Positions 56,275-64,000 of a stretch of DNA of 64,000 nt are shown in pieces (position 1 is the stretch's first letter; every line of letters starts with the position of its first letter). A model generated the notes under the pieces. The model was not told where the DNA came from. It ran no database searches and worked only from the letters and a program-made list of their open reading frames with translations. Made by a program: the position numbers and the translations under genes. This stretch comes from 3-1-20CM-4-69-9 sp046724565 (GTDB taxonomy: Bacteria > Actinomycetota > Thermoleophilia > Gaiellales > Gaiellaceae): assembly GCA_046724565.1 (NCBI GenBank), contig JBKOWS010000055.1:1-64000 (forward strand). The letters are read 5' to 3'.

Positions 56275-58555
56275 GGTCGTGCGCCGGCTCGAGCGCGAGC
56301 TCGAGCACCTCGTCGACGCTGAGCACCGGGTGGAACTTCATGGCCTCGCGGACGTCCTCGGGCACGTCGTCGAGGTCGGCGCGGTTCCGCTCCGGGATGA
56401 TGACGTCGGTCAGACCGGCTGCATGGGCGGCCAGAACCTTCTGCTTCAGGCCGCCGATCGGAAGAACGCGGCCCTGCAGGGTGACCTCGCCCGTCATGCC
56501 GACCGTGTGCCTGACCGGCCGTTGCGTCAGCAGCGAGGCGAGGGCTGTCGTCATCGCGATGCCCGCGCTCGGCCCGTCCTTCGGGATGGCGCCGGCAGGC
56601 ACGTGCAGGTGGAACGCATGCGCGCGCAGGTTCTCGGGAGCAACGTCGAGCTCGTCGGCGTGAGCGCGGACCCAGGAAAGTGCGATCTGCGCCGACTCCT
56701 TCATCACGTCACCGAGCTGGCCGGTCAGCGTGAGCCCGCCCTCCCCGTCCATGCTCGTCGCCTCGATGAAGAGGACGTCGCCGCCCGTGCCCGTGACGGC
56801 CAGACCGGTAGAGACGCCTGGCACGGCCGTTCGCTCAGCGGACTCCTGCCAGAAGCGCTGCCGGCCCAGCGCGTCGCGCACGAGAGCCTCGTCGATCGTG
56901 ATCGGCGGGGTTGCGTCCTCGGACGCGATCCGGGTCGCGGTCTTGCGCAGCAACTTGCCGAGCTCACGCTCGAGCTGTCGGACGCCCGCCTCGCGGGTGT
57001 AGTCCGTCACGACCGTCTTGACGAGCTCGTCGGAGATCTCGACTTCCTCCTCGCGCAGTCCGTTCCGCTCGCGCTGTCGCGGCCAGAGATAGCCGCGCGC
57101 GATCGCGACCTTCTCGTCGACGGTGTAGCCGTCGAACCGGATGACCTCCATCCGGTCGAGCAGCGGACCTGGGATCGTCTCGGCGACGTTCGCCGTCGCG
57201 ATGAAGACGACCTGAGACAGGTCGAGCTCGACGTCGAGGTAGTGATCGCGGAACGAGTGGTTCTGCGCCGGATCGAGCACCTCGAGCAGCGCGGACGAGG
57301 GATCGCCGCGCCAGTCGGCGCCGACCTTGTCGACCTCGTCGAGCATGATCACCGGGTTCATCGTTCCGGCATCGCGCAGCGCGCGGACGAGGCGTCCAGG
57401 CAGTGCTCCGATGTACGTCCGCCGATGGCCGCGGATCTCTGCCTCGTCACGAACGCCGCCGAGCGACATACGCACGAACTCGCGGTTGAGCGCACGCGCG
57501 ATCGACTCACCGATCGACGTCTTACCCGTGCCGGGCGGGCCGATCAGCGTGAGGATGGCGCCTGAGCGCTTGTCCTCGGCGATGCCGCGCTCTTGCCGCA
57601 GCTTCCGTACCGCGAGGTACTCGACGATGCGCGCCTTCACGTCTTCCAGCCCTGCGTGATCCTTGTCGAGGATCTCGCGTGCCAGCTTCGGATCGAGCCG
57701 TTCGTCTGACTTCTTGCCCCACGGCACGGCGAGCAGCCAGTCGAGGTAGCTGCGAATCAGGGACGCCTCGGGTGAAGCGTCGCCCATCCGCTCGAACCGG
57801 CCGAGCTCGCGCTCTGCCTGCTCGCGCACCTCGTCCGGCATTTCGGACTCGGAGATTTTGCGGCGGTACTCGTCGACGACGGAGCCGTCGTCCTCGCCGA
57901 GCTCCTTGCGGATCGACTCCATCTGCTTGCGCAGGAAGTACTCACGCTGCTGCGCCTGTGCGCCGGACTCGACGTCGTCGCGGATGCGGCGCCGAACCTG
58001 CAACTCGGCGAGCCGTTCGCGCTGCAGCGAGAGGGCGAGCTCGAGCCGCTCGACGACGTCCAGCGTCTCGAGCAGCTCGACCCGCTGCTCGAAGGTCAAA
58101 TCGGGTGAATAGGCGGCGGTGTCTGCGAGCGCGCCCGCCTCGAGGACCGACCGGAGGAACTCGCCAATCCGCGGATCGGCGTCGCGCAGCTCGAGGATCT
58201 CCTGCACGACGGCGCGATACTCGGTCTCGAGCTCGCGTGTCTTGATCGGTGCAGGGGTCTCGTCAGGCCGCGGTTCGACGTCGACGTAGAGGCGCCCATT
58301 GGCGCCCGACTCCGCGGCGCGAAGCTGCGCTCGATAGAGCCCCGAGAGCGTCACCACGCGCGCGCCGCCGGGGAGGCGGCCGCTCTCGACGATCTCGGCG
58401 ACCGTGCCGACCTTGGCATAGGTGTCCTCGTGGCGCGGGACGAGGAGGACTTGCGTCTCGTCGCCCGTCTCGAGGGGCAGGGTCACCGTCATGTTCGGGA
58501 AGACGACGGTGTCGTCTAGTGGTATGAGCAGGTATTTCTCCACTATGTGCTTCAC
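56255..58555 (-). CDS. lon: ATP-dependent protease Lon
   Basis: A 766-residue Lon protease. An N-terminal substrate-binding domain (LLIPLDDTVVFPNMTVTLPL) is followed by a coiled-coil region (LRKQMESIRKELGEDDGS), an AAA+ domain with Walker A GPPGTGKTS near residue 340 and Walker B PVIMLDEVDK, and the peptidase domain with the Ser-Lys dyad in KDGPSAGIAMTTALAS near 664. Lon degrades misfolded and regulatory proteins. GTG 58555 has a very close AGGAG, so GTG 58543 (EKYLLIPLDD) may be the true start. A TTGTGA-N17-TACTAG promoter lies upstream. Confidence 0.96.
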   Translation of the reverse strand: MKHIVEKYLLIPLDDTVVFPNMTVTLPLETGDETQVLLVPRHEDTYAKVGTVAEIVESGRLPGGARVVTLSGLYRAQLRAAESGANGRLYVDVEPRPDETPAPIKTRELETEYRAVVQEILELRDADPRIGEFLRSVLEAGALADTAAYSPDLTFEQRVELLETLDVVERLELALSLQRERLAELQVRRRIRDDVESGAQAQQREYFLRKQMESIRKELGEDDGSVVDEYRRKISESEMPDEVREQAERELGRFERMGDASPEASLIRSYLDWLLAVPWGKKSDERLDPKLAREILDKDHAGLEDVKARIVEYLAVRKLRQERGIAEDKRSGAILTLIGPPGTGKTSIGESIARALNREFVRMSLGGVRDEAEIRGHRRTYIGALPGRLVRALRDAGTMNPVIMLDEVDKVGADWRGDPSSALLEVLDPAQNHSFRDHYLDVELDLSQVVFIATANVAETIPGPLLDRMEVIRFDGYTVDEKVAIARGYLWPRQRERNGLREEEVEISDELVKTVVTDYTREAGVRQLERELGKLLRKTATRIASEDATPPITIDEALVRDALGRQRFWQESAERTAVPGVSTGLAVTGTGGDVLFIEATSMDGEGGLTLTGQLGDVMKESAQIALSWVRAHADELDVAPENLRAHAFHLHVPAGAIPKDGPSAGIAMTTALASLLTQRPVRHTVGMTGEVTLQGRVLPIGGLKQKVLAAHAAGLTDVIIPERNRADLDDVPEDVREAMKFHPVLSVDEVLELALEPAHDHALHAA

Positions 58556-58564
58556 ACTCCTGAG

Positions 58565-58593
58565 CTAGTACTGCCCAAATAGTAGCTTCACAA
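58565..58593 (-). promoter_or_regulatory. Candidate promoter of lon
   Basis: On the minus strand TTGTGA (58588-58593) is 17 bp from TACTAG (58565-58570), just before the lon start. Spacing is ideal and both boxes match sigma-70-type consensus at four of six positions. No HspR/HAIR repeat was found. Confidence 0.45.
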
Positions 58594-58615
58594 GTTGTAG
58601 CTAGGAGGGCCGCCT

Positions 58616-59101
58616 CTAGACCCGGCGGACGAGCTCGCCCAGCGGCTTCCGCCTGGCCCGTGCCGACCACTCCTCCGCAGGCCGGGACTCTGGGTTCCGG
58701 GGCCGGGCCGGGTAGCCGAACGTCAGGACCAGCCTCACCTCGGCCCCGCAGATCTCGGCGGCGGCTTCCGGCTCGCGGATGCCGTTGGGGGTCGACGTCA
58801 CGCCCTCGCCCCAGGCGCACAGCATCATGTTCTGCGCACAGCGCCCGACGTCGATCCCCTTCACGGGCCCGCAGATGGCGACCACGAGCGTCGCGCGGAG
58901 GACGTTCTGTGGCTCCCACACCGTCTCGGCCAGCTGCTGCTGCGCGGTCTCGACGACCACGAACTCCCAGGGCTGCTTGTTCTGCGAGTTGCCCGACAGC
59001 CTCCCGGCATCGAGGATCCGGTGGACGAGGCCGTCCGGGATCGGCGTGTCGGCGTACTCGCGCTGGTCGCGCTTGCTCGCGATCGCGAGGTAGACGTCCA
59101 C
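58616..59101 (-). CDS. Nitroreductase family protein
   Basis: A 161-residue FMN-dependent reductase: VYLAIASKRDQREYADTPIP with the FMN-phosphate Arg, GRLSGNSQNKQPWEFVVVET, and DVGRCAQNMMLCAWGEGVTS. The C-terminal EVRLVLTFGYPARPRNPES fits the short nitroreductases. Substrates may be nitro compounds, quinones or flavins. It lies between a methyltransferase gene (36 bp upstream) and lon on the same strand. Confidence 0.88.
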   Translation of the reverse strand: MDVYLAIASKRDQREYADTPIPDGLVHRILDAGRLSGNSQNKQPWEFVVVETAQQQLAETVWEPQNVLRATLVVAICGPVKGIDVGRCAQNMMLCAWGEGVTSTPNGIREPEAAAEICGAEVRLVLTFGYPARPRNPESRPAEEWSARARRKPLGELVRRV

Positions 59102-59137
59102 CTCGCGATCATGCCTGCGGTCGTCGGCTCTGCGCTC

Positions 59138-59926
59138 TTAGCGCGTGGCCGTCGACTTGTGCACCACCCAGCCGAGTCCCCCATCGGATTGCTCTGGGAG
59201 GCTACGAAGATCGTGCAGTCCCTTGCGCAACTCTCCCTCGTCCGCGCCCGGTAGTTGTGCGAGCGCAGGAAGCGCGCTCTCCATGACGTCAGCGGCGTAG
59301 CTCGCCTGAACCTGCAGATCCTGCCCCTGCCACCGGAACGACCGCTCGCCCTCGTCGACCGCGCGGAATCCTGCTTCGTTGAGCCAACCCGGAAGTCGCG
59401 TGCCGGCGTCGCTCCAGCCCGAGGCGGCCATCCCTTGAACCATCGTCCGAAGCAGCGCCTCGAGAGCGGGAGTCGTCGGCTCTGCACGACACGTCGAGTA
59501 GTCCACTTCGATCGCCGTGATGCGACCCTCAGAGACGAGCACGCGCCGAGCTTCGCGCAGCGCTGCGGCCGGATCGGCCACGTGCTCGAGGAACCACATC
59601 ATCCAGACATGGTCGAACGAGCCGTCCGCGACGGGGAGCGCGAGCGCGTCGGCCTGACGCAGCGTCGCCTCGACGCCGGCTCGCTCCAGGTGTCCTCGCG
59701 CGAAGGCGAGTTGCTTCTCCTCGATGTCGACGCCGAACAGCTCGAGCCCCGGGTACTCCTGCCCGAGCACCGCGAGGACGGCGCCGACGCCGCAGCCGAC
59801 TTCGAGCAGACGCGTGCCAGGTTCGAGCTCGGTGCCGTCGCGGATCAGCCGGTGGCGCCAGTGCTCCGCCTGCTCCACGAGGCGCTCCTGCTCCGGCGTC
59901 CCGTAGCCGTGAACGTACTCAGTCAC
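59138..59926 (-). CDS. SAM-dependent methyltransferase (class I)
   Basis: A 262-residue methyltransferase. Motif I is GTRLLEVGCGVGAVLAVLGQ, motif II includes LFGVDIEEKQLAFARGHLER, motif III LPVADGSFDHVWMMWFLEHV and VLVSEGRITAIEVD follows. Of the UbiE/Methyltransf_11 type, acting on a small molecule. Its ATG at 59926 overlaps the MFS stop by 8 nt, so it is part of the two-transporter operon. Possible modifier of a compound those transporters move. Confidence 0.88.
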   Translation of the reverse strand: MTEYVHGYGTPEQERLVEQAEHWRHRLIRDGTELEPGTRLLEVGCGVGAVLAVLGQEYPGLELFGVDIEEKQLAFARGHLERAGVEATLRQADALALPVADGSFDHVWMMWFLEHVADPAAALREARRVLVSEGRITAIEVDYSTCRAEPTTPALEALLRTMVQGMAASGWSDAGTRLPGWLNEAGFRAVDEGERSFRWQGQDLQVQASYAADVMESALPALAQLPGADEGELRKGLHDLRSLPEQSDGGLGWVVHKSTATR

Positions 59927-61253
59927 TACTCGCTAGTGGTACCCCAATGCGACCACGCGCCGAGTCGAGTGGTCCTAGCAGGAACGCTGCCAGCAGAACC
60001 GGAACGCCGATGACCAGCCACATGCTGGCGTAGCCGTGGGTCGAGGTGAAGAGCGATTGCGACACGCCGATCACCGCGCCGACGACGACGGGGCCGAGGA
60101 CGACGCCGACGCCGCGCGAGAAGTCCAGCAGTCCCGCCGCGGCTCCTTCGCTTCCCACCGGGGCGAGCGTGAACGCCAGCGCCTGCGGCAGCGTGAGCAC
60201 GACCGCGCCGGCGAGTCCGACGAACGGAAGTCCGATCAGCAGTGGCGGGAGTGACGTCGGCAACACGCCGACGAGAAGACCGGCGCCGTAGATGAGGCTC
60301 GTGACGCGCATGACGCGCAAGAGCCCGTAACGGTCGGCGAGCCAGGCGGCGACCGGTGCGCCCACGACGTACGCGACTGCGACGACCGCGATGACGGCCG
60401 AGGCAACGGCGGGCGACCGGCCGAGTCCGCGCACGATGTACAGGACGATGAAGCTCTTGAGGCCGGCAAAGCTGAACTCCCAGAGAGCGTTGACCACCGC
60501 GAACAGCCGCAACCGCGAGTCCTGGAGGATCATCCGAAGCGAAGACGCCTGATAGGGAAGGGTCGAGTCGCGGCAGCGGCTTTGCAGACGAAAGACCGGC
60601 AACAGCGCCACCGTCGTCGCCGCCAGGACCCCCGCGCCGATCAGGAACGGAAGCGGTTGCCAGAGTCCGAGCAGGACTCCCGCCAGCAGCGCGAACCCCA
60701 GGCCGGCGCCGCGGGCGATTGCCTGTCCCGCCTGCGCCCGCGCATAGAGCGCGCGCGGCAGCAGATCGGCGTAGAGCGCGCGGTACGGCGGGTAGTAGAT
60801 GTAGTAGCCGACGAAGAACGCCAGCACCGCGGCGCCTGCGAGCCCTGTCGTGGAGCTGAACGGGAGAAGAGCGAGTGCGGTTGCGGCGAGCGGAGCGCCG
60901 GCGAGGACGAAGGGAAACCGTCGGCCGAGAGGGGACGGCGGCAACCGGTCCGAGACCGACCCGGCCGCAAGCGGGACGACGAGCGCAAACGCACCCTCGC
61001 CGCCGATCAAGGCGCCCACCACGGCTGGCGAGTGCGTGAGATGGATCAGAATCACGGGCCCGTACGTCGTGAGCACCGAGATCGCGAACGCGAGCCCGAA
61101 GGTCGGCAGCCCGAGGAGAACGAGCAGCGGTCGCACCTGAGCGGCCGCCTCGCCCTCACGCGGAAGGTGCAGGTGCCAACGCTGCCCGTGTCGCTCGTGA
61201 CCGTGGGCCAGACGCTCGACGAGCGAGTCGGCGATCTGCAGCGGTCGGTTCAT
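59919..61253 (-). CDS. MFS transporter (GPH/sucrose-transporter-like)
   Basis: A 444-residue MFS protein with twelve predicted helices. LGLPTFGLAFAISVLTTYGP is helix 1, and the motif A region is GSVSDRLPPSPLGRRFPFVL, close to the GPH/SLC45 sugar-transporter pattern. A second motif appears in WLADRYGLLRVMRV. The start ATG overlaps the next MFS gene by ATGA (61250-61253), and its stop overlaps the methyltransferase start. Substrate unknown. Confidence 0.87.
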   Translation of the reverse strand: MNRPLQIADSLVERLAHGHERHGQRWHLHLPREGEAAAQVRPLLVLLGLPTFGLAFAISVLTTYGPVILIHLTHSPAVVGALIGGEGAFALVVPLAAGSVSDRLPPSPLGRRFPFVLAGAPLAATALALLPFSSTTGLAGAAVLAFFVGYYIYYPPYRALYADLLPRALYARAQAGQAIARGAGLGFALLAGVLLGLWQPLPFLIGAGVLAATTVALLPVFRLQSRCRDSTLPYQASSLRMILQDSRLRLFAVVNALWEFSFAGLKSFIVLYIVRGLGRSPAVASAVIAVVAVAYVVGAPVAAWLADRYGLLRVMRVTSLIYGAGLLVGVLPTSLPPLLIGLPFVGLAGAVVLTLPQALAFTLAPVGSEGAAAGLLDFSRGVGVVLGPVVVGAVIGVSQSLFTSTHGYASMWLVIGVPVLLAAFLLGPLDSARGRIGVPLASSD

Positions 61254-62746
61254 GCTGGACGTGTTCCTACGTCTTCGCTTTTCGGGCCCGACGTACGAGC
61301 CGCCGCCGCAGCGGTCGCCACGTCACGTGGGTACGTGCCGAGTGCCTTGTAGAGGAAGTAGGCGCTGCCAGCTAGCGGGAGTAGCATCAGCGCGAAGGTC
61401 CACTGCAGCGCCGAGCGACCTCCTCCGAAGACGTAGTCCGAGACGCCGCCGAACGCCACCGGCGCGATCGCCTGCGCGAGCGTGCGCAGGAAGGTGCGCA
61501 CGCCTTCCGCGCGCCCCCAGAGCAGCGGAACCATGATGTCGAGCCGTGCAGCGTCGAGCGGCGGATTCTGGGCGGAGAGGGCGAGGGCGGCGAAGACGAT
61601 GTACGGGAGCGCCGTCGTGGCGTGGCGGGTGAAGATCGCGGGGATGAAAAGAGCGACGGCCGCGGTCGCTGCCACGACGCTCACGAGAATCCGGCCCGCG
61701 AGGTAGCCGCGACGCAACAGCAGGTCGCCGACTGCGCCGCCCGTGAGAACGCCGATCACTCCGCCGGCTCCGACGACAAGTAGCACGAGCGTACCCAACG
61801 CCTGATCGATTCCGTATTGGCGCGTGACGAACTCGACGCCGAAGGTCTGAACGCCGGCGAGGAAGAAGTAGCCGCCGGCGCTGGCCAGGATCAGTACGAC
61901 GTTGGTGCGGATGCGGAGGATGTATCGAGTTGCGGCGACGAAGCTCAGCCGTCGCGGATCGCCGACGTGGACGAGCGCGGGATCGGGCTCGAGGCCGCGC
62001 TCACGTGCAAGCCGCTGCGCGTCGGTGTCCTGGTCGACGTCGCCGTCCGGATCGACGCTCGCAGGCTCCGCGTTCGTCGCGACGAGCGGAGCGCGGCCGC
62101 CGCGGACCGGCTCGGGCAGACGGAAGATCATCCAGGCCAGGACGAACGCGGGGAGTGCGAGGATCACGAAGGCGGCACGCCAGGAAAGTGCAGCGATGTC
62201 CCCAGTGACGGCGAACCCCACGCCGGCGCCGGCGAGCTCGCCGGCGAGGATGTAGCCGTAGATTCGTCCGCGCTCCGCCGCGGCGAAGTAGTCGCCGACG
62301 AGCGAGGCGACGAGCGGCCCCGCGGCTGCGGTCACGCCACCGAGCGCCACGCGTGTCAGCAGCAGCCCGCCGAAGCTCGAGACCGTCGCACTCCAGATCA
62401 TCGCGGCGCCCCAGAGGACGATCGCCCCGCCGAGTGTCCAGGTCCGGCGCACACGATCGGCGAGGACGCCGAACGGAAGGCTCGCGAGCGCCGCGACGAG
62501 CGACGTTACGGTCACGAGCAAGCCGATGTCCGTGTTGTTGATGCCCAATGCATCTCGAAGCGGTGTCGCTGCCGCGCCGACTGTGGTGGCATCCGCGCTG
62601 CTCAGCGCAAGCACCGACGCGAGCAGAACGATGACGCGTGTCCGCTCGGCACCGCCGAGCGTCCGCTCGAGGCTGCCCTTGACGGCACGCCCGAGCCCCC
62701 CGGCCGCTGCACGGATGCCGGCCGCCGGCTGCCGGTCGACGCTCAC
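61250..62746 (-). CDS. MFS transporter (spinster-like)
   Basis: A 498-residue MFS protein with twelve predicted helices. SVLALSSADATTVGAAATPL is helix 1, then SLPFGVLADRVRRTWTLGG as motif A, and GRIYGYILAGELAGAGVGF. A charged loop of ~65 residues (210-270) joins the two halves. The GTG at 62746 overlaps its own AGGAGG, so a later start is possible. It is the first gene of a three-gene operon of two MFS transporters and a methyltransferase. Confidence 0.87.
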   Translation of the reverse strand: MSVDRQPAAGIRAAAGGLGRAVKGSLERTLGGAERTRVIVLLASVLALSSADATTVGAAATPLRDALGINNTDIGLLVTVTSLVAALASLPFGVLADRVRRTWTLGGAIVLWGAAMIWSATVSSFGGLLLTRVALGGVTAAAGPLVASLVGDYFAAAERGRIYGYILAGELAGAGVGFAVTGDIAALSWRAAFVILALPAFVLAWMIFRLPEPVRGGRAPLVATNAEPASVDPDGDVDQDTDAQRLARERGLEPDPALVHVGDPRRLSFVAATRYILRIRTNVVLILASAGGYFFLAGVQTFGVEFVTRQYGIDQALGTLVLLVVGAGGVIGVLTGGAVGDLLLRRGYLAGRILVSVVAATAAVALFIPAIFTRHATTALPYIVFAALALSAQNPPLDAARLDIMVPLLWGRAEGVRTFLRTLAQAIAPVAFGGVSDYVFGGGRSALQWTFALMLLPLAGSAYFLYKALGTYPRDVATAAAAARTSGPKSEDVGTRPA

Positions 62747-62944
62747 CTCCTACGAAACGTAGGGCAAAGCGCACTCATGCCTTGGGCACAACGGGTCAAG
62801 GCAACGATGAGTCCTTTGGTGGCTGACGGGTAGTCGACACTTCCGGCCAGTCGGGAGTCGAAACGGACGGTGGCGGCGACGCCGTGCGCACCACCGCGTG
62901 GCCATGGTTGTTGGGCGTACCGCAATCGAAGGGAGTCCAGCACG

Positions 62945-64000
62945 ATGTCATTTACCGACAAGATTCGACCGCGCGCGTACGGGTTGGTCGCGCTCCTGGC
63001 GGTCGGTGCCGTGGTCCTCGCACTCGTGGCCCGCGCGTCCAGCTCGTCGGCGACTGCCGACGCTCTCGGACAGGCGCCGCCCGAGTGGGCCGGAAATGCG
63101 TGGCCTGCGCACAACCGCGACCTCGCCAATACGCGCGCGATCACCGCCTCGCCGATCAACTCGCAGTCGGTCCACAACCTGAAGGTGAAGTGGCGCTTCA
63201 CGTTCAAGGGCGCCGGTGCGTTCGGAGACTTTGCGTCCACCCCGATCGTCATCAATGGCGTGGTTTACCTGCAGGACCTGAACTCGAACGTCTACGCGCT
63301 CAACCGTTCGACCGGAGCTCTCATCTGGGAGCACGTGTACAAGAGCCCGAACGTCGGTCCGGACGGCATTGCCTACGGCTACGGACGGATCTACGGCGCG
63401 ACCTCGACGAGCGCGTTCGCACTCGACCCCAGCAACGGGAAGCAGTTGTGGTCCCACAAGCTGGTTCGCAACGGCAACGAGGGCATCGACATGACGCCCC
63501 AGGTCTACGACAACACCGTCCTCTTCAGCACAGTCCCGGGTAACGCGGCGAAGTTCTACGCCGGCAACGGCGACGGCATCGTCTGGGCGCTCGACCCTGC
63601 GACCGGCGCAAAGAAGTGGACGTTCAATACCGTCTCCGACGGCGCCAAGCTGTGGGGCAACCCGAAGGTCAACAGCGGCGGCGGCCTCTGGTATGCACCC
63701 GCGGTGGACAGTCAGGGGCGCGTCTTCATCTCGGTCGCCAACCCTGCGCCGCTGTATGGGACGCCCAAGTTCCCGGCGGGCTCGAGCCGTCCCGGTCCCG
63801 ACCTCTACACCGACTCGCTGGTTGCGCTCGACGGGCAGACCGGGAAGCTCCTGTGGTTCCGGCAGGCAATTCCCCACGACGTCCGCGACTACGACTTGAT
63901 GATCCCCGCGATCGTTACCACGGTGCCGATCAACGGCGTTCAGACCGAAGTCGTCACGGTCGCCGGCAAGATGGGAAAGGTCTTCGCGTATCGCGCCGAC
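62945..64000 (+). CDS. PQQ-binding-like beta-propeller (quinoprotein dehydrogenase type), 3' end outside window
   Basis: ATG 62945 follows GAAGGGAG and the frame is open to the right edge (352 codons). A signal segment (LVALLAVGAVVLALVARASS) precedes tandem propeller blades: FASTPIVINGVVYLQDLNSN with VYALNRSTGALIWEH, AFALDPSNGKQLWSH, VWALDPATGAKKWTF and LVALDGQTGKLLWF. The xxALDxxTGxxxW pattern is the PQQ-binding repeat of quinoprotein alcohol dehydrogenases. The DAxPA-type Asp region cannot be judged from this part. Extracytoplasmic oxidoreductase or BamB-like scaffold. Confidence 0.87.
   Translation, partial: MSFTDKIRPRAYGLVALLAVGAVVLALVARASSSSATADALGQAPPEWAGNAWPAHNRDLANTRAITASPINSQSVHNLKVKWRFTFKGAGAFGDFASTPIVINGVVYLQDLNSNVYALNRSTGALIWEHVYKSPNVGPDGIAYGYGRIYGATSTSAFALDPSNGKQLWSHKLVRNGNEGIDMTPQVYDNTVLFSTVPGNAAKFYAGNGDGIVWALDPATGAKKWTFNTVSDGAKLWGNPKVNSGGGLWYAPAVDSQGRVFISVANPAPLYGTPKFPAGSSRPGPDLYTDSLVALDGQTGKLLWFRQAIPHDVRDYDLMIPAIVTTVPINGVQTEVVTVAGKMGKVFAYRAD

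Noticed and set aside
56264..57565. A 433-codon plus-strand frame opposite lon
   Set aside because: Antisense shadow of lon, low complexity, no recognisable fold.
1..64000. CRISPR array, tRNA, rRNA, transposase or prophage
   Set aside because: No regularly spaced repeats, no tRNA-like TYC arm with matching acceptor, no transposase or phage structural gene was found on reading both strands.

Overview
The window is about 64 kb of GC-rich DNA with dense, short-spaced genes, frequent GTG starts and many 1-8 nt start/stop overlaps. Gene content (PspC/LiaFSR-type signalling, ECF sigma factor with a YCII partner, HxlR regulators, a cyclase-ATPase-TPR protein, an NhaA-thioredoxin fusion, Lon, QueF, a mononuclear Cys-type L31) points to Actinomycetota, probably a deep-branching soil or aquatic lineage such as Thermoleophilia. 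This is inferred from gene style, not from a marker gene. No rRNA, tRNA, CRISPR array, transposase or phage gene was seen. Once broken genes are counted, no stretch over 300 bases lacks a gene.

Layout. 1-5.6 kb: a DHFR-like reductase (cut by the left edge), queF, a nucleoside deoxyribosyltransferase/DMT transporter/ROK kinase operon, and a MarR regulator divergent from a drug-type MFS exporter. 5.6-8.5 kb: a frameshifted nucleotidyltransferase, DNA polymerase IV with a LexA box over its start codon, and a DUF1326 protein. 8.5-13.7 kb: a LiaF/LiaS/LiaR-like envelope-stress operon, an ECF sigma factor with a YCII partner, and a DyP peroxidase. 13.8-16.6 kb: two broken paralogues of a secreted metallophosphoesterase-like protein flanking a GH16-like protein whose active-site motif is altered.

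16.6-26.8 kb is a sugar locus: class I ketose-bisphosphate aldolase, GH4 alpha-galactosidase-like enzyme, DeoR regulator, SIS isomerase/deaminase, sugar ABC importer without its ATPase, two PfkB kinases and a class III aminotransferase. The best-fitting reading is alpha-galactoside or galactosamine breakdown through tagatose 6-phosphate and tagatose 1,6-bisphosphate. 28.9-35.4 kb is a second catabolic locus: polyol-type ABC importer (again without ATPase), zinc polyol dehydrogenase, LacI repressor with two clear operators, and a ROK fructokinase, giving polyol to fructose to fructose 6-phosphate.

35.4-43.1 kb holds a YjdI-CDGSH iron-sulfur fusion overlapping a glutaredoxin-YjdJ acetyltransferase fusion, an ABC exporter, a cupin, a TOPRIM protein, a secreted lipoprotein-like protein, the NhaA-DsbA fusion and small membrane proteins. 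43.1-50.6 kb has an ArsR/AHSA1 pair, a ribosomal-protection-type GTPase, a 1008-residue cyclase/ATPase, a second DHFR-like reductase, a sulfite-oxidase-like molybdoenzyme and L31. 50.6-56.3 kb contains an HxlR regulator with an apparent N-terminal frameshift, a decayed second YCII/ECF pair, an alkyltransferase-like protein, a secreted hypothetical, a CpdA-like phosphodiesterase and a GNAT protein. 56.3-64 kb has Lon, a nitroreductase, a methyltransferase, two MFS transporters and a quinoprotein-type beta-propeller cut by the right edge.

Two repeat observations stand out. A 57-nt element with palindromes occurs in inverted orientation at 5341-5397 and 34414-34470 (53 of 57 identical). A 27-nt palindrome at 26791-26817 recurs at 36601-36627, each upstream of a gene. 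Five loci carry frame lesions, which could be real decay or sequencing error.
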